The notes under the pieces were generated by a model that ran no database searches, was not told the origin of the DNA, and saw only the letters and a program-made list of their open reading frames with translations. From Coenobita brevimanus (taxonomy: Eukaryota; Arthropoda; Malacostraca; Decapoda; Coenobitidae): a stretch of 64,000 nt of DNA. The stretch lies in NCBI GenBank assembly GCA_032717465.1, contig CM064732.1, forward strand, positions 27,512,597 to 27,576,596, in the 5' to 3' direction. The translations under genes and the position numbers were made by a program. Shown here piece after piece: positions 33,427 through 45,066 of this stretch (position 1 is its first letter; the number at the start of each line of letters is the position of its first letter).

Positions 33427-35433
33427 TATTGGACTGCAGGTAAGAAGGTGGTACTTAGCCAGAAAGGAAAAAAAAAGAAAGGGAGGTAATAGACTCAAGC
33501 TATGGCAAGTATGTAAACAAGAAGATTAAGTTGATGTACTCAAATGTAGATGGAATGGTAGCCTATCTAACTTATTAGAGATGAAAGATTATACCAAAGA
33601 AAAGAAACCATATAACATTTGCCTAACTGAAACAAAACTACCGGTAATCCCAAGGATATCAAACGATACTCTAAACTTAAAGGAATACAGTACAATATAT
33701 GGAGAAGAGATAGGAATTTGAAAAAAAAAAGGAGGAAGAATTATAATATTAACAAAGAAATATCTACAAGACAAAGAAATAGAACTGGATATACCCTCAC
33801 GCGTAGAACTGATTGCAGTAGAGATTAATACATCTGAAGGGAAATTAATTGTGACAATTTATACATGCCACTCCGAAAAAACTCTTGGGAAAGAGGCGAA
33901 TATGAAGACTTGGCAGAGAGTACAGTTCAGAGTTTAAGAGCATTACTACATAGAATGGAAGAGTAATCTGAGAGAATTATATTAACTGGAGATTTTAGTA
34001 CAAATAAAAATTGGAATACTTTAGATGTAAGAAGCCATGAAAGCTGTAATTGGGACCAAAAGCTCCTGGACCTTGTGCAGGAGTTTTTCCTAACACAACA
34101 TGTAAAGGAAAACACAAGAAAAAAAGGACCTGATAATCCATCAGTACTGAATCTTATATTTACTAGGCAAGAAAATGATATTGACAATATAATGGATAAC
34201 CATCCATGTGGCAAGTGACCATGCAGTATTAAATTGCAACTTCAGGATTGCACATGACATAATTAATAGTAATGAGAGTTACAAAAAAAGCCTAAACTAC
34301 AGAATGGGAAACTACCATGACCTAAAGAAGTACTTCTTAGAAATAGATTGGGAAAAAGAGCTTAGAGGACAAGATTTAAATGTTATACGTAGAAAATTCT
34401 GTGAATTATGAAATAGGACTCCAAAATTACATCCCACAGCACAAAGAAGCAGAAAAGAAAATAAAGAAATGGTTTAATAATGTAAAAAATCAAAAGAATA
34501 AAGACTTGTGGAATAGATATAGAAGACACAATAGTGAGAGGGCATATAATAACTATAAACAGGCAGGAAACGATTATACAAGGATAAGAAGAAAAGCCTA
34601 AAGACAGTTTAAGGATGACATTATAAATAAAAGTAATGATCAACCGAAGCTATTTTACAGCTACAGCCCAAGCAAAACCAAAGTTAAAGATAACCTACAG
34701 TCCATTACGGTCGTGGGGATCATCTATTCACAAGAGAAAGATATTTGTGAAGCACTAAATAAAAATTTCCAATCAGTTTTTACAAAAAATAATTTTGAGA
34801 GAGATGATATGGAACAAGCACGCCCACACATCTTACCAGATATTCAAATATCAGAAAAAGAAATACAGGACAAGTTAAGTAAATTAGACAAAGAAAAAGC
34901 AAATGGTCCTGACGAAATCTCAAGTTGGGTGCTACATGAATGTGTAAAAGAGGTAAGTAGACCAATATATTTAATATTCAAGGAATCCTTGGGTCATGGT
35001 AAACTACCTGATATTTGGAAGAAAGCAAACATTGTTCCCCTATTCAAGAAAGGTACCGGTAATAGACAAAATCCACTCAACTGCCGACCAGTATCACTAA
35101 TCAGTGTTGTAAGCAAGATATTAGAAAAGCTGATACAAAGTTTGGGTAAACCATGCAGAAGAACACATTATGATAACAGAAAGGCAGTTTGGTTTTCGAA
35201 AGAGAAAATCATGTGTTACTAATCTATGACAGAGTTGCAGAAACGTTACGGAAGAGAGAAGGATGGGTGGACAGTATCTACCTAGATTTCAAGGAAGCAT
35301 TTGACAGAGTACCGCACTAAAAACTTTTGTGGAAACTGTACCATCAAGGAGGAATCCAAGCAACCTGTACTGTTGGATGCATGATTTTCTCAGAATTAGG
35401 GAAATGAGAACAGTACTAAGGGGAAATTACTCA
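33427..35433 (+). pseudogene. LINE-alpha ORF2, endonuclease to RT palm (copy D)
   Basis: Read across frames: MYSNVDGMV, the endonuclease with several stops, FRIAHDIINSNES, KKYFLEIDWEKELRGQD (34208-34411), RYRRHNSERAYNNYKQ (34380-34601), EKDICEALNKNFQSVF, ANGPDEISSWVL and RPVSLISVVSKILE (34713-35222), and the palm with YLDFKEAFDRVPH followed by a stop. It breaks off at ACTCATC where LINE-beta enters. Confidence 0.9.
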
Positions 35434-35845
35434 TCTGGTTGTTTTTAATGCATCAAAGACTCAATTTTTGCACCTGTCAATCCGACAAAATCTTCATCAG
35501 GTATACCCACTAATGTTTCATAATATTCAGCTAAATCCTGCATCATTGTTGAACATGCTTGAGGTTTCATTTACTCGGGACTTATCTTGGAAAGATCATA
35601 TTACATCTCTTGTAAAATCTGCTTCCAAGAGATTGGGTGTACTAAGCCGACTCCATTCCTTCTTTACCCCTGCACAATTAGAGGCTTCACTAAACCCTGT
35701 TTCAGAGGACTGCCACCAGGTGGTCTAGCGTCGCCCAGCCTCGATTAAATATTTTTGTGGGGATTTAAAGACTTGAGAAATTGTACCTAATAGTAAGCTT
35801 ATAATATTACTATTTATAGCAATAAATTTTCCTATTCAATCAAGA

Positions 35846-35848
<3 letters not shown>

Positions 35849-35886
<38 letters not shown>
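35849..35886. repeat. (TA)n microsatellite
   Basis: Nineteen or so TA units next to the tail of the 5S-type SINE. Confidence 0.95.
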
Positions 35887-35889
<3 letters not shown>

Positions 35890-36066
35890 ATCCATCCATC
35901 CATCCATTGCCAGACGCCATGTATCCCAAACGGGGTGGTCAAGGGCTTAGAGTTAATTGTTTTACAGGGAGGGGCACTAATCCTCCACCAACCCCACTTG
36001 ACACGTAGGGATGCCAACAGCATCTGGTGTTCCCAGGCGGTCACCCATCCAAGTACTAACCAGACC

Positions 36067-36070
<4 letters not shown>
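35887..36070 (-). mobile_element. 5S rRNA-derived SINE, between two (TA)n runs
   Basis: On the minus strand from 36070 the text GTTGGGTCTGGTTAGTACTT then GGATGGGTGACCGCCTGGGA matches the 3' half of 5S rRNA, including the C box of the internal control region. The 5' half with the A box is missing. The body continues without 5S similarity and ends in (ATGG)n units at 35907-35887. 5S head plus unrelated body plus short-repeat tail fits a 5S-type SINE. Confidence 0.8.

Positions 36071-36104
<34 letters not shown>
36071..36104. repeat. (AT)n microsatellite
   Basis: Seventeen AT units immediately at the 5S end of the SINE. Confidence 0.95.
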
Positions 36105-36107
<3 letters not shown>

Positions 36108-37484
36108 GCTTTCAGAGAATCTTAGCTTGGGGACTAGAATAGTGTGCTGTCTATTTACATATATTTGAATAAGGCGTGTGCAGTCAGTAAAAGCAGATTA
36201 CCTTCAGGACTTCTGATGTGTGTGTTTTAGCTTGCTTTAAAGAAGTAAGCTGTTCCACTGAAAATAATGTACTGGACGATTGCTTAGTTCTTGAATCAGC
36301 CATATTAATCCAAACAAACAGAAGTGTGGTACAACACTATAACCACAGCAGAGTACGAGGAGTGGAAGTGTAAACTTACTAAACTGTGCAATGGAGCAAG
36401 GGAAACATTTAAAAGAATTATTTATGTTAGACTTTGGTTACTAAGATGAACAAACCGTCCACAGGTCCGTATTGTTAGGAAAAGTCATACGTCAGGCAGG
36501 GCAGCATATGGAAAGGTGCTGCTAAATATGCAGCTACACGTCTATTTTCTTTTGTGGATACTAAAAAATAACAAATATTATAATTACTGTTATCTTGCTT
36601 TGTGGATGGTTCTGGTAAAATTGCCTAGGTTTTGTCTCTGTGTTATGCTTACAGAGAGGAGTAAACTGACGAAAGCTGAGTTTACAAAATGACACTTATA
36701 ATACATTATATAATTATCAAAGGTCTCCCATATTGTATTTTCTTTGTAGCATATCATGCCATCTGAGTAGTTTGATGAGTAAAATAAGTTTTGAGTTGTT
36801 TTACTGTGTCAAAATTAAAAAGAAATTAAGCACTGGCTACTTTTTCAGTGCCTACCCCGCATCAGAGCTGGGCGACAGAAGTGAACCTAGTGGCAGATTT
36901 CTGAAATAGGATCTGGTGAAGTGTCTAACTGTTGACTCTATATGGGGGTTTTATTCCCCCCTGCATGGAGTACAACTCTCATGTGTGGGGAGGCTCCCTG
37001 CATACAGCTCTTCTCAATAGGGTGGAGTCAGAGGCTTTTCGTCTCATTAACTCTCCCCCTCTTGCTGACTCTCTTGAACTTCTGTCTCTTCACCACACTG
37101 TTGCATCTTGATCTCTTTTCTATCGCTACTTCAATGGTCACTGTTCCTCTGAACTGTCTGCATGTATTTTTCCACCTCTACAATGGGCGCGTAGCACCCG
37201 TCTAGCAGCAAACTCTCACCCCTTTTCTGTCCAACTCTCTAATGCAAGAGTTAACTGTTACTCCCCGTCCTTCATGCAACAGGTCAACTCTGGAACTGTC
37301 TCCCTCTGTCTGTATTTCCTGCTTTCTGTGATCTCCAGTCTTTCAAACGCAGTGTGTCCAGGCATCTCGAAATGAATGGATCTTGAATTTGGCCTTCTCT
37401 TGTATTTTGTTTTTCTCTTGGAAGGAACAGTTTTGCGGGCTCGTTGCCTTTGGTTCCTTCTTTACATAAAAAAAAAAAAAAAAA

Positions 37485-38366
37485 GAGTTCCACAGGGCTT
37501 CGTGCTGGCACCATTTATGTTTTTAGTGTATATAAATGACATAGATAGTAACATTGGAAATGAAAGCTGTCTAAATATGTTTGCTGATGATGAAAAAATA
37601 CAAAGGATAATTACTAGTACAGACTCTTGTAGAGTCATACAAGAAGAATTAAATAAACTTCATGAATGGAGTGATAAATGGCAAATGGAATTCAGTGTGG
37701 ACAAGTGTTATGTAATTAAATTTGGTAAAATTGGAAAAAGACTAGATTGGGATTATAAGTTAGGAAGGAAAACCCTACACATATCATAAAGAAAGAAAGA
37801 CCTAGGAGTGATTATCAATAACAGACTATCTCCGGCTGACCACATCAGTGAGAAGGTACGGAACATGTACGCACTGCTTACTAATATGAGAATAGCATTC
37901 ACATGCATAAATGAAGACATGCTGAGAAAGATAACATAATTCATCAGACCATTCCTGGAGTATGCATCAGTAGTCTGGAATCCTCATCTCAAGAAACACA
38001 TAGATAAGATTGAAAAAGTTCAAAGGGCCACTACAAAATGGTTATCAACCTTAAGGGATTTAAGCTATGAAGAATGACTAGAAAAACTGAATCTGCCAAC
38101 ACTACAGGAGAGAAGGAAGAGAGGAGTCATGATTATGTTATATAAATGTTTCTCAGGGAAAGAGAAAATAGACAAATGAATATATAACCTATGGGGAAAC
38201 ATCAGCCAGAGGACACTGCAAAACTCTGCACAAAAGAAGAGGTGATAAAGACGTAAGGAAGTTCAGTTTCCCTAATAGGGCAATTGGTCAGTAGAATGCA
38301 CTACTGAATGAAATAGTGTGTGCCAAAACAATTCGTAAAAATAAGGATATGTATGATAAAAGTCAT
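37485..38366 (+). pseudogene. LINE-alpha ORF2, RT palm to C-terminus (copy D)
   Basis: Begins at VPQGFVLAPFMFLVYIND and holds NMFADDEKIQR, EWSDKWQMEFSVDKC and DWDYKLGRKTL, then after stops an EYASVVWNPHLKKHIDK-like stretch and KFSFPNRAI-like text. It ends at GATAAAAGTCATTTAA where the MITE P2 enters. RT motif C here is FADD, but several stops make it inactive. Confidence 0.88.
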
Positions 38367-38370
38367 TTAA

Positions 38371-39140
38371 CCCACCGCGTCCTGGCAGATTCTTCACCAG
38401 TGACCCCCCCCCCCCATACCGGCAGATCTTAGAAAAGTTTTTTTTTGGGGGGGGGGCTAAAACCTCCGCTTTTTATGAAAAACATCGAAAATTCAGAGAA
38501 AGTGCTCAGTTGAGTTTACAAATATAGTAGAACTAAGAGTACCTTTACCTTGTTACCCTGTTCTCTCAGGCCAGGCTCGAGAGAAAACGTTATCTATGAG
38601 AGGGGTAGCTATTCATAACTGGTTAGGTATTTATTTACTTGGTACGAATTTGTATGTAGTTCAAGAGTATATTGGTTTTCAGACAGCATTATAGGTGATA
38701 TAAGTGTTGTTCACCCACCAGAAACATTAACATTTGGCACTTTCTTTTACAACATTACCACCTCATCACTTCTGCTTGCTTCTTCCTCTGGCTTATTTCT
38801 TCCTTTGTCCTCCACCTCAGGAATCACTTTCACCTTGAATTTCGTCATTCGAGGGACCGTGGTGCGACATGTCTTTACTGGCCAGGTCTCTGCTAACAGA
38901 TGAATTGCCAAGAAAATGGCATGTGGGGGGGGGAGGGGAGGTCAGGTGGGGCCAGGCATTATCCCCCCCTAGCGTTTGGTAGAGGAAGGTTTCCCACATA
39001 TGCCTACCAAAAATCTACCGTGAAACTTGAGAATTATGTGCAAATGATGGACCTCGCAATTGCATAACGTAGGGATACGTCGTCGGGTTCACCGTGACAA
39101 AACGTGGTGATGTATCCATATGTCGTCAGGACGCGGCAGG
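38371..39140. mobile_element. piggyBac-type MITE P2 (770 bp)
   Basis: TTAA at 38367-38370 and 39141-39144; the LINE sequence is continuous without the insert. Ends CCCACCGCGTCCTGGCAG and, complement, CCTGCCGCGTCCTGACG. Same orientation as P1. Confidence 0.88.
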
Positions 39141-39216
39141 TTAATACACAGGACAGTTCGAGCTTGACTTATTCCTGTTAAGATACAGTTAGGTAAGAAC
39201 AATTAAGGAGGTAAGA

Positions 39217-39230
39217 ACACACACACACAC
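39217..39230. repeat. (AC)n tail between LINE-alpha copies D and C
   Basis: The tail unit of copy D (GGTAAGAAC) runs into seven AC units, then copy C begins. Confidence 0.95.
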
Positions 39231-41983
39231 TAACTGAAACAAAATTTACACCAAGGATATCCAATGACATACTAAACTTAGAGGAATACAATATATGGAG
39301 AAGAGACAGAAATTTAAGAAAAGAAGGAGGAATTATAATATTAACTAAGAAAAATCTAAAAGTCAATGAAATAAAACTAGATATACCATCACAAGTAGAA
39401 CTGATTGCAGTAGAGATCAACACATCTGAAGGTAAAGTAATTGTAGCCAATTTATACATGCCGCCCAGATCAAACACATGGGAAAGAGATGAATATGAGG
39501 ACCTGGCAGAGAGTACAATTCAGAGTTTAAGATCATTACTACATAAAATGGAAGAGAAAGCGGAAAGAATTATACTAACTGGGGACATTAATACAAATAT
39601 AAATTGGAATACTCTAGATATAATTAGCCAAGAAAGCTGTTGGGACCAAAAGCTCCTGGATCTCGTGCAAGAGTTTTTCCTAACGCAACATGTGAGGGAA
39701 ACCACCAGAAAAAGAGGACTTGATGTACCTTCAGTGCTAGATCTAATATTTACTAGGCAAGAAAATGATATTGACAGTTTAATATATCACCCCCCACTCG
39801 GCAAAAGAGATCATGCAGTACTAAATTATAACTTCAGGATAGCATATGACATAGTAAACAGCAATGATAGTTACAAAAAGAGCCTAAACTATAAAAAGGG
39901 AAATTATCAAGACCTAAAGAAGTATTTCTTAGAAGTTGATTGGGAAAATGAGCTTAGAGGACAAGATTTAAATACTGTATATAAAAAATTCTGTGAATTT
40001 TATGAAATAGAAGTCCAGAAGTACATCCCACAGCACAAAGAAGCAGATAAGAAAATACAGAAATGGTTCAATACAGAATGTAAAAAAATCAAAAGAAAAA
40101 AGAGATTTGTTGTGGAATAGATACAGAAGACACAATAGTGAAAGGGCGTATAATAATTACAAACAGGCAAGAAACGATTATACAAGAATAAGGAGGGAAG
40201 CCCAAAAACAGTTTGAGGAGGATATAATAAATAAAAGTAGTGATCAACCAAAGCTGTTTTACAGCTATATCAGAAGCAAAACCAAAGTAAAAGATATAAT
40301 ACAATCAATTACGGACGAGGGAATCACTTATACACAAGAGAAAGATATTTGTGAAGCACTAAATAAGAATTTCCAATTAGTTTTTACAGAAGAAAAAAAT
40401 TTTGAAAGGGACTATGTGGAACATGCATGTCCACACATACTACCAGATATACAAATAGCAGAAAAAGTAATACAGTAGGAGTTAAGTAGATTAGACAGAG
40501 GAAAAGCAAGTGGTCCTGATGAAATTTCATGTTGGGTACTACGAGAATGTGCAAAGGAGTTAAGTAAACCATTATTTTTAATTTTCAAGAAATCCTTGAG
40601 TCAAGGTAAACTTCCTGATATTTGGAAAAAAGCAAATATTGTCCCCTTATTCAAGAAAGGAAATAGACAAAATCCACTCAACTACCGACCAGTATCACTG
40701 ACCAGTGTTGTAAGCAAGGTATTAGAAAAGCTTATAAGAAAAGCTTGGGTAAATCATCTAGAAGAACACAGTATGATAACAGGAAGACAGTTTGGTTTCA
40801 GAAAAGGAAAATCATGTGTTACTAATCTGTTGAGCTACTATGACAGAGTAATAAACACAATACAGGAAAGGGAAGGATGGGTGGACAGTATCTATTTAGA
40901 TTTCAAGAAAGCTTTTGACACAGTACCACACCAAAGACTTTTATGGAAACTGTACCATCAAGGAGGAATTCGAGGCAAACTGTTTTGTTGGATGCAAGAC
41001 TTTCTCATAAAAAGAGAAATGAGAACAGTACTAAGAGGAAACTACTCATCATGGAAAGAAGTGACTAGTGGAGTACCACAGGGTTCAGTGCTGGCACCAA
41101 TCATGTTTTTAGTGTATATAAATTGTATAAACAGTAACACTGGAAATGAGAGCTATCTGATTATGTTTGCAGATGATGCAAAAATACAAAGGAGAATTAC
41201 TAACACAGACTCTTGTAAAGAGCTACAAGAAGAATTAAATAAACTTCATGAATGGAGTAGTACATGGCAAATGGAATTCAATGTGGACAAGTGTCATGTA
41301 ATCAAGTTTGGTAAAAGTGGAAAAAGACCTGATTCGGATTATAAGTTAGGAAATAAAACCCTATACACATCAGAAAGAGAGAAAGACCTAGGTGTGATTA
41401 TCAATAACAGACTATCTCCGGCTGACCACATCAGCGAGAAGGTATGGAACATGTATACACTGCTTGCAAATATGAGAATAGCATTCACATACATAAATGA
41501 AGACATGCTAAGAAGGATAATAACATCATTCCTTAGACCAACCCTGGAATATGCATCAGTAGTCTGGAGTCCTCATCTCAAAAAGTACATAGACAAGATT
41601 GAAAAAGTTCAAAGGGCTGCTACAAGATGGATACCAAGCTTAAGGGACCTAAGCTACGAAGAAAGACTAAATAAACTGAATCTACCAACACTACAGGAGA
41701 GAACGAAAGGAGGTGACATGATAATGCTATATAAGTGCATATCAGGGAAGGAGTAAATAGACATAAATGATTACTTAACATATGGGGAAGCATCAGCAAG
41801 AGGACACTGCAAAAAACTGCATAAGAAGAGAGGTGATAAAGACGTAAGGAAATTCGGTTTCCGAAACAGAGCAATTGATCAATGAAATGCACTACCGAAT
41901 GAAATAGTGTGTGCCAAAACAATTCACAAATTTAAGGATATGTACGATAAATATGGTTTAAGACACGGGACAGTACGAGCTTG
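39231..41983 (+). pseudogene. LINE-alpha ORF2, endonuclease/RT, few defects (copy C)
   Basis: From 39458 the frame gives MPPRSNTWERDEYED, LTGDINTN (the family has GDFN), GKRDHAV and the endonuclease end. One added A near 40085 shifts frame. RT: ASGPDEISCWVL after a GAG-to-TAG stop at about 40477, [38 protein letters not shown] and MFADDAK. An AAA-to-TAA change at about 41755 stops it shortly before the C-terminus HGTVRA. With three defects it is the least damaged ORF2 of the family here. Confidence 0.92.
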
Positions 41984-42029
41984 ACTCATTCCTGTAAACA
42001 TACAATTAGGTAAGAACAATTAGGTAAGA
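39231..42029 (+). mobile_element. LINE-alpha copy C, 5'-truncated in the endonuclease domain
   Basis: Starts at CTAACTGAAACAAAATT-equivalent text of ORF2 (LTETK), directly after (AC)n, and runs to the 3' tail AATTAGGTAAGAAC, again followed by (AC)n. It looks like an insertion into the (AC)n tail of copy D. It is close to copies A and B in sequence. Confidence 0.93.
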
Positions 42030-42074
42030 ACACACACACACACACACTCACACACACACACACACACACACACA
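42030..42074. repeat. (AC)n downstream of LINE-alpha copy C
   Basis: CA units with one TC interruption, directly after the tail of copy C. Confidence 0.95.
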
Positions 42075-42083
42075 GTGCTACTG

Positions 42084-44412
42084 TAGTGCCATAATTTTAA
42101 GTGTAGTATAAGTTAGTATAAACTAGTGTTGTAAGTGTAATCTTAAGTTTGGGTATTGATATATAAATCGTACAGTTCATGATTTAGCCGTTAAGTCCTA
42201 TATTTAATTTTAGTTTTAGCTGATATTCATAATGTGAACATGATTCTGTTATTGATAGTGCTTAGTTGAGTATTGGTGTGAATATGATTAACTTTTATTA
42301 CATATAAACCAGCCGTTTCAACAAAGATATATAACCATAGAAGTTTTAGTAGGGATTAATAATCGCGAATGTCTTTCTTCATATTCTGATCTAGAGATTT
42401 ATGTATCAGTGTTAATGGTGCTTCCCTTTCGAGAAATGCAGTAGTGGATTGAGAGTTGTATGAGAGAAGATTGTTGATGATAGTCATTAGTGAAGCATGA
42501 AATTCATGTTATTGGAGTCGTGTTTACAGTCTCGTAAGCACATGAACCTTGCATGGTAATAAAATTGTTCGGATACCTAATTGATTTGACTTCATTATTA
42601 TTAAAGTTTCTTTATACCTATTACAAATATTTTTAACATTGTAAGTCATTTTTCGTACATATGTTGAGTGCAGACGTATTCTTTGTATTCTTCTGGAGAG
42701 CATAGTAGAAACAATATTAGTAATCAGTTAAAGTTTTAGCCAATTCCCGAATACTGTGATGATGAGTATAAAAAGGCAGGGAGCGGTGTCTAACAATGGG
42801 ACCGCCGCTCCTCTCTCCATTGTTCACAGGTTAGTGCCAAGCTCTCATCCTCCCCCCCCCCTTTCTCCCTCTTGTAGTAAGTCCTCATATAAGTGAGTTA
42901 AACTGATGATATTTCCCCTGATCCCACTGGTACTGAATAATGTGACTGCCGCTCCTCTCTCCATCGTTCACAGAGATCACCGTTCCTCTCTTCATCATTC
43001 ACAGATCGTGCGTTCAAGCCACTGCCTAACCCCTAACACTAAATCATTCATCCTTCCCTTTTTCTTAGTTCATGCAATCAAAGTGCTTATTGGCTGGTCC
43101 ATTTGATTATGTCCATTTGATTACTGTCCATTTGAATACTGTATTCAGTTGTATATGATTCTTGAGTTGTACCCATTTAGTCTTAAGAGAATATCTTTGG
43201 TGGTAATCTATAGGTTTGTTCCCGAAGAGTCCAACTGAGACCACGGGATTAATACAGCCAGGTGTATCAGTACTCTTTGAATATTAATTTAAGTTGTAAA
43301 GACTCATACTTCTGGAGTTACAGACCCTGATTATATTTTGTCTGCTTATGTTCATTCACACTTTGAAGGGAAATCTGTCTTTCAGTTCTTAATGTTTAGT
43401 AAATCTTAGGTTAAGTCATTTTGAGTTTCAATTTTTCTGTCCTCTAAGGAGTGGTACAGACGAGATTGAGTGGCCTGCAAGGGGTACTAATATCTATTCT
43501 GCTCACGCACCCTCAAGTAAGATCATGCTACGCCCATTTCTCATAATCCCCCAAATTCTGATCATTACACTGGTGACTAATTTTGATCATTACACTGGTT
43601 GTCTTAAACTTTCCAGCATTACAGTGGGTGGCTTTAACCCGCGCCGTCCCGAGGACGTACTTCCACGTCCTCACGTTTTGTCACAGCTAATCCCGAGGAC
43701 GTACTTCAACGTCCTGCAATTGCAAGGTTCATAATTTCCACAATTTTCAATTTTCGCGAGTCATTTTTGGTACGTATACACGGGACACCTTCCTCAACAA
43801 GATGCCAGGCAGAGACAATGCCTTACCCAGCATGACCTCCTCCCCCCCCCTGCAAGCCCTTTTCTCAGCAATTCACCTGTTATCAGTGACCTGGCCAGTA
43901 TTGCCATGTCATGCCACGGTACGAAATTCAGGGCCAGAGTGATTCCCCAATCAATGACAATGTGGAGGACAAACTTTACATAGCATTAGAGGAATAAACA
44001 GTTAGAAATGATGATCAGGTAATGTGGCAAAAAAGGTCAGGTATTAGTGAGTGAAACAATGCTTATAATGCCTATATTACTGCTTGAAAACCAATATACT
44101 CTTGTACTACATATAAATTCGTAACAGTAAATAAATAAATACCGTTTATGAGTGGTGTGAAATAGTTATCCTCCCATAGAACTCGTTTTCTTTGGTGCCA
44201 GCCTGATAGAAAACCCAGTAAGGTAAGGAGGCTCTCCTACCTGTAATGAGTATTTTAAACCTCAGGTGAGCGATTTCTCTATGAATTTTCGATGTTTCTC
44301 ACCAAAAGCGAAAGTTTTAGCAAAAAAAAAAAGGGTCGAAAAATGGTCGGGATTGGGGGGTACCAGTGGTCAAAAAGTGGTCGGGACGGGGCGGGTTAAA
44401 TTCCTTCACATT
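42084..44412 (+). repeat. Long direct repeat 1, putative 5' LTR (interrupted by MITE P3)
   Basis: TAGTGCCATA at 42084 opens a stretch that is closely matched at 46451-48066, including TAAGTCCT, AATAAAATTGTTCGGAT, the pyrimidine-rich CCATTGTTCACAG blocks and the end TTCACATTAC. Without the MITE it is about 1.6 kb. TG...CA ends are not clear and no target duplication was found, so LTR status is inferred from the repeat pair, the possible polypurine tract and the interior. Confidence 0.6.
43638..44395. mobile_element. piggyBac-type MITE P3 (758 bp)
   Basis: TTAA at 43634-43637 and 44396-44399. Repeat 2 (near 48040) shows the corresponding empty region reading GGGTGGCTCTAAATTC. Ends CCCGCGCCGTCCCGAGG and, complement, CCCGCCCCGTCCCGACC. 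Opposite orientation to P1. Confidence 0.9.
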
Positions 44413-44562
44413 ACACTGATGGCTAAAGCAGTGTGATACGATAATACTGTGGTATAAGATATTGCTGTGGGATAGATAGTGTTACAGTTAATGAATCAAG
44501 ATAGAATCCCACAATAACAGTACACTGGAGGACCACTTAATCTTGCGATATTTCTGGAATTA

Positions 44563-44982
44563 TTGATCTTTGAATCTCCTGGAGGACAAGCAAAATTATT
44601 ATTCATTGATACTAGAATGATTACTGAGATGGAAACACAACTTATGTATTTTGTGGTTTGGTTTGGTGAGAGGAGGAGTAAGGTGGAAGATGAGTTGTTG
44701 ACGGAAATTAGGGGTCATATGTCAAGAAGAACAAGTATAGCTGAATGGACCATTACAGCCGATTCGTTAAGTCCTCCCCCCTCAAAACAAAACAATCCAC
44801 ACATATCACGCCATCGTGTAATGGAAGTGCTGATGGACGGAGGTGTGTACGTGGTGGTGGATGTGTTCTCAGGGACGAGGATGCAGGGAGCCGCAGGACA
44901 CATGAAGCCTTATTGCGGAGGAAAAGAGTGGCTCTTGGAACCCCTGGAGGGGGTCTTTGAGCCTGATCCAGTGGATGAATAG
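44563..44982 (+). pseudogene. ORF in putative LTR-element interior, integrase-tail-like at its C-terminus
   Basis: A 139-codon frame. The last 50 residues (VYVVVDVFSGTRMQGAAGHMKPYCGG) resemble the end of a Gypsy-type integrase, where a variable strand is followed by an HLKPY-like motif. The first half (QLMYFVVWFGERRSK) has no recognised domain and may derive from a different part of the element, joined by deletion. Gag, protease and RT are absent from the interval. Assignment is weak. Confidence 0.35.
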
Positions 44983-45066
44983 TTGCCGCCCCATGAGAGA
45001 TGCGCTCCCGTAAGACTTATTGAGGAGTGTTGAGTGTTTAAGCTGGTATTTGCAGTATTAAGTTAA

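Larger units (their letters stand above)
35681..36925. mobile_element. Non-autonomous DNA element with about 65-bp imperfect inverted ends
   Basis: The left end GAGGCTTCACTAAACC and complement of the right end GACACTTCACCAGATCC continue in parallel through TTTCAG, CTGCCAC and GTCGCCCAGC. TA flanks at 35679-35680 and 36926-36927 suggest a mariner-like target, but the empty site cannot be reconstructed cleanly. It interrupts LINE-beta between CACAATT and TGTTGAC. Confidence 0.65.
35434..37484 (+). mobile_element. LINE-beta 3' fragment nested in copy D, split by a DNA element
   Basis: The left part (35434-35678) encodes [14 protein letters not shown] to LSRLHSFFTPAQL; the right part (about 36928-37484) carries the C-terminal coding region from the [10 protein letters not shown] area onward, degraded, and ends in poly(A) (about 37468-37484). 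The match is to the intact copy at 50048-53457. About 20 bp of copy D is missing across the junction. Confidence 0.9.
21334..39216 (+). mobile_element. LINE-alpha copy D: one old element split by four insertions
   Basis: Fragments in correct order and orientation add up to one element: ORF1 5' part (21334-21934), ORF1 3' part (31394-31770), ORF2 N-terminal to mid RT (33427-35433), RT to C-terminus (37485-38370), and 3' end plus tail (39141-39216). The gaps are a Harbinger, a 1.65-kb insertion, a LINE-beta piece and a piggyBac-type MITE. Protein-level divergence from copies A-C is clear and stops are frequent, so this is an older subfamily. Confidence 0.9.

Noticed and set aside
21334..39216. 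Reading the LINE-alpha pieces as five independent truncated insertions
   Set aside because: They are collinear, non-overlapping, in one orientation and equally diverged, and the Harbinger and P2 junctions restore continuity exactly.
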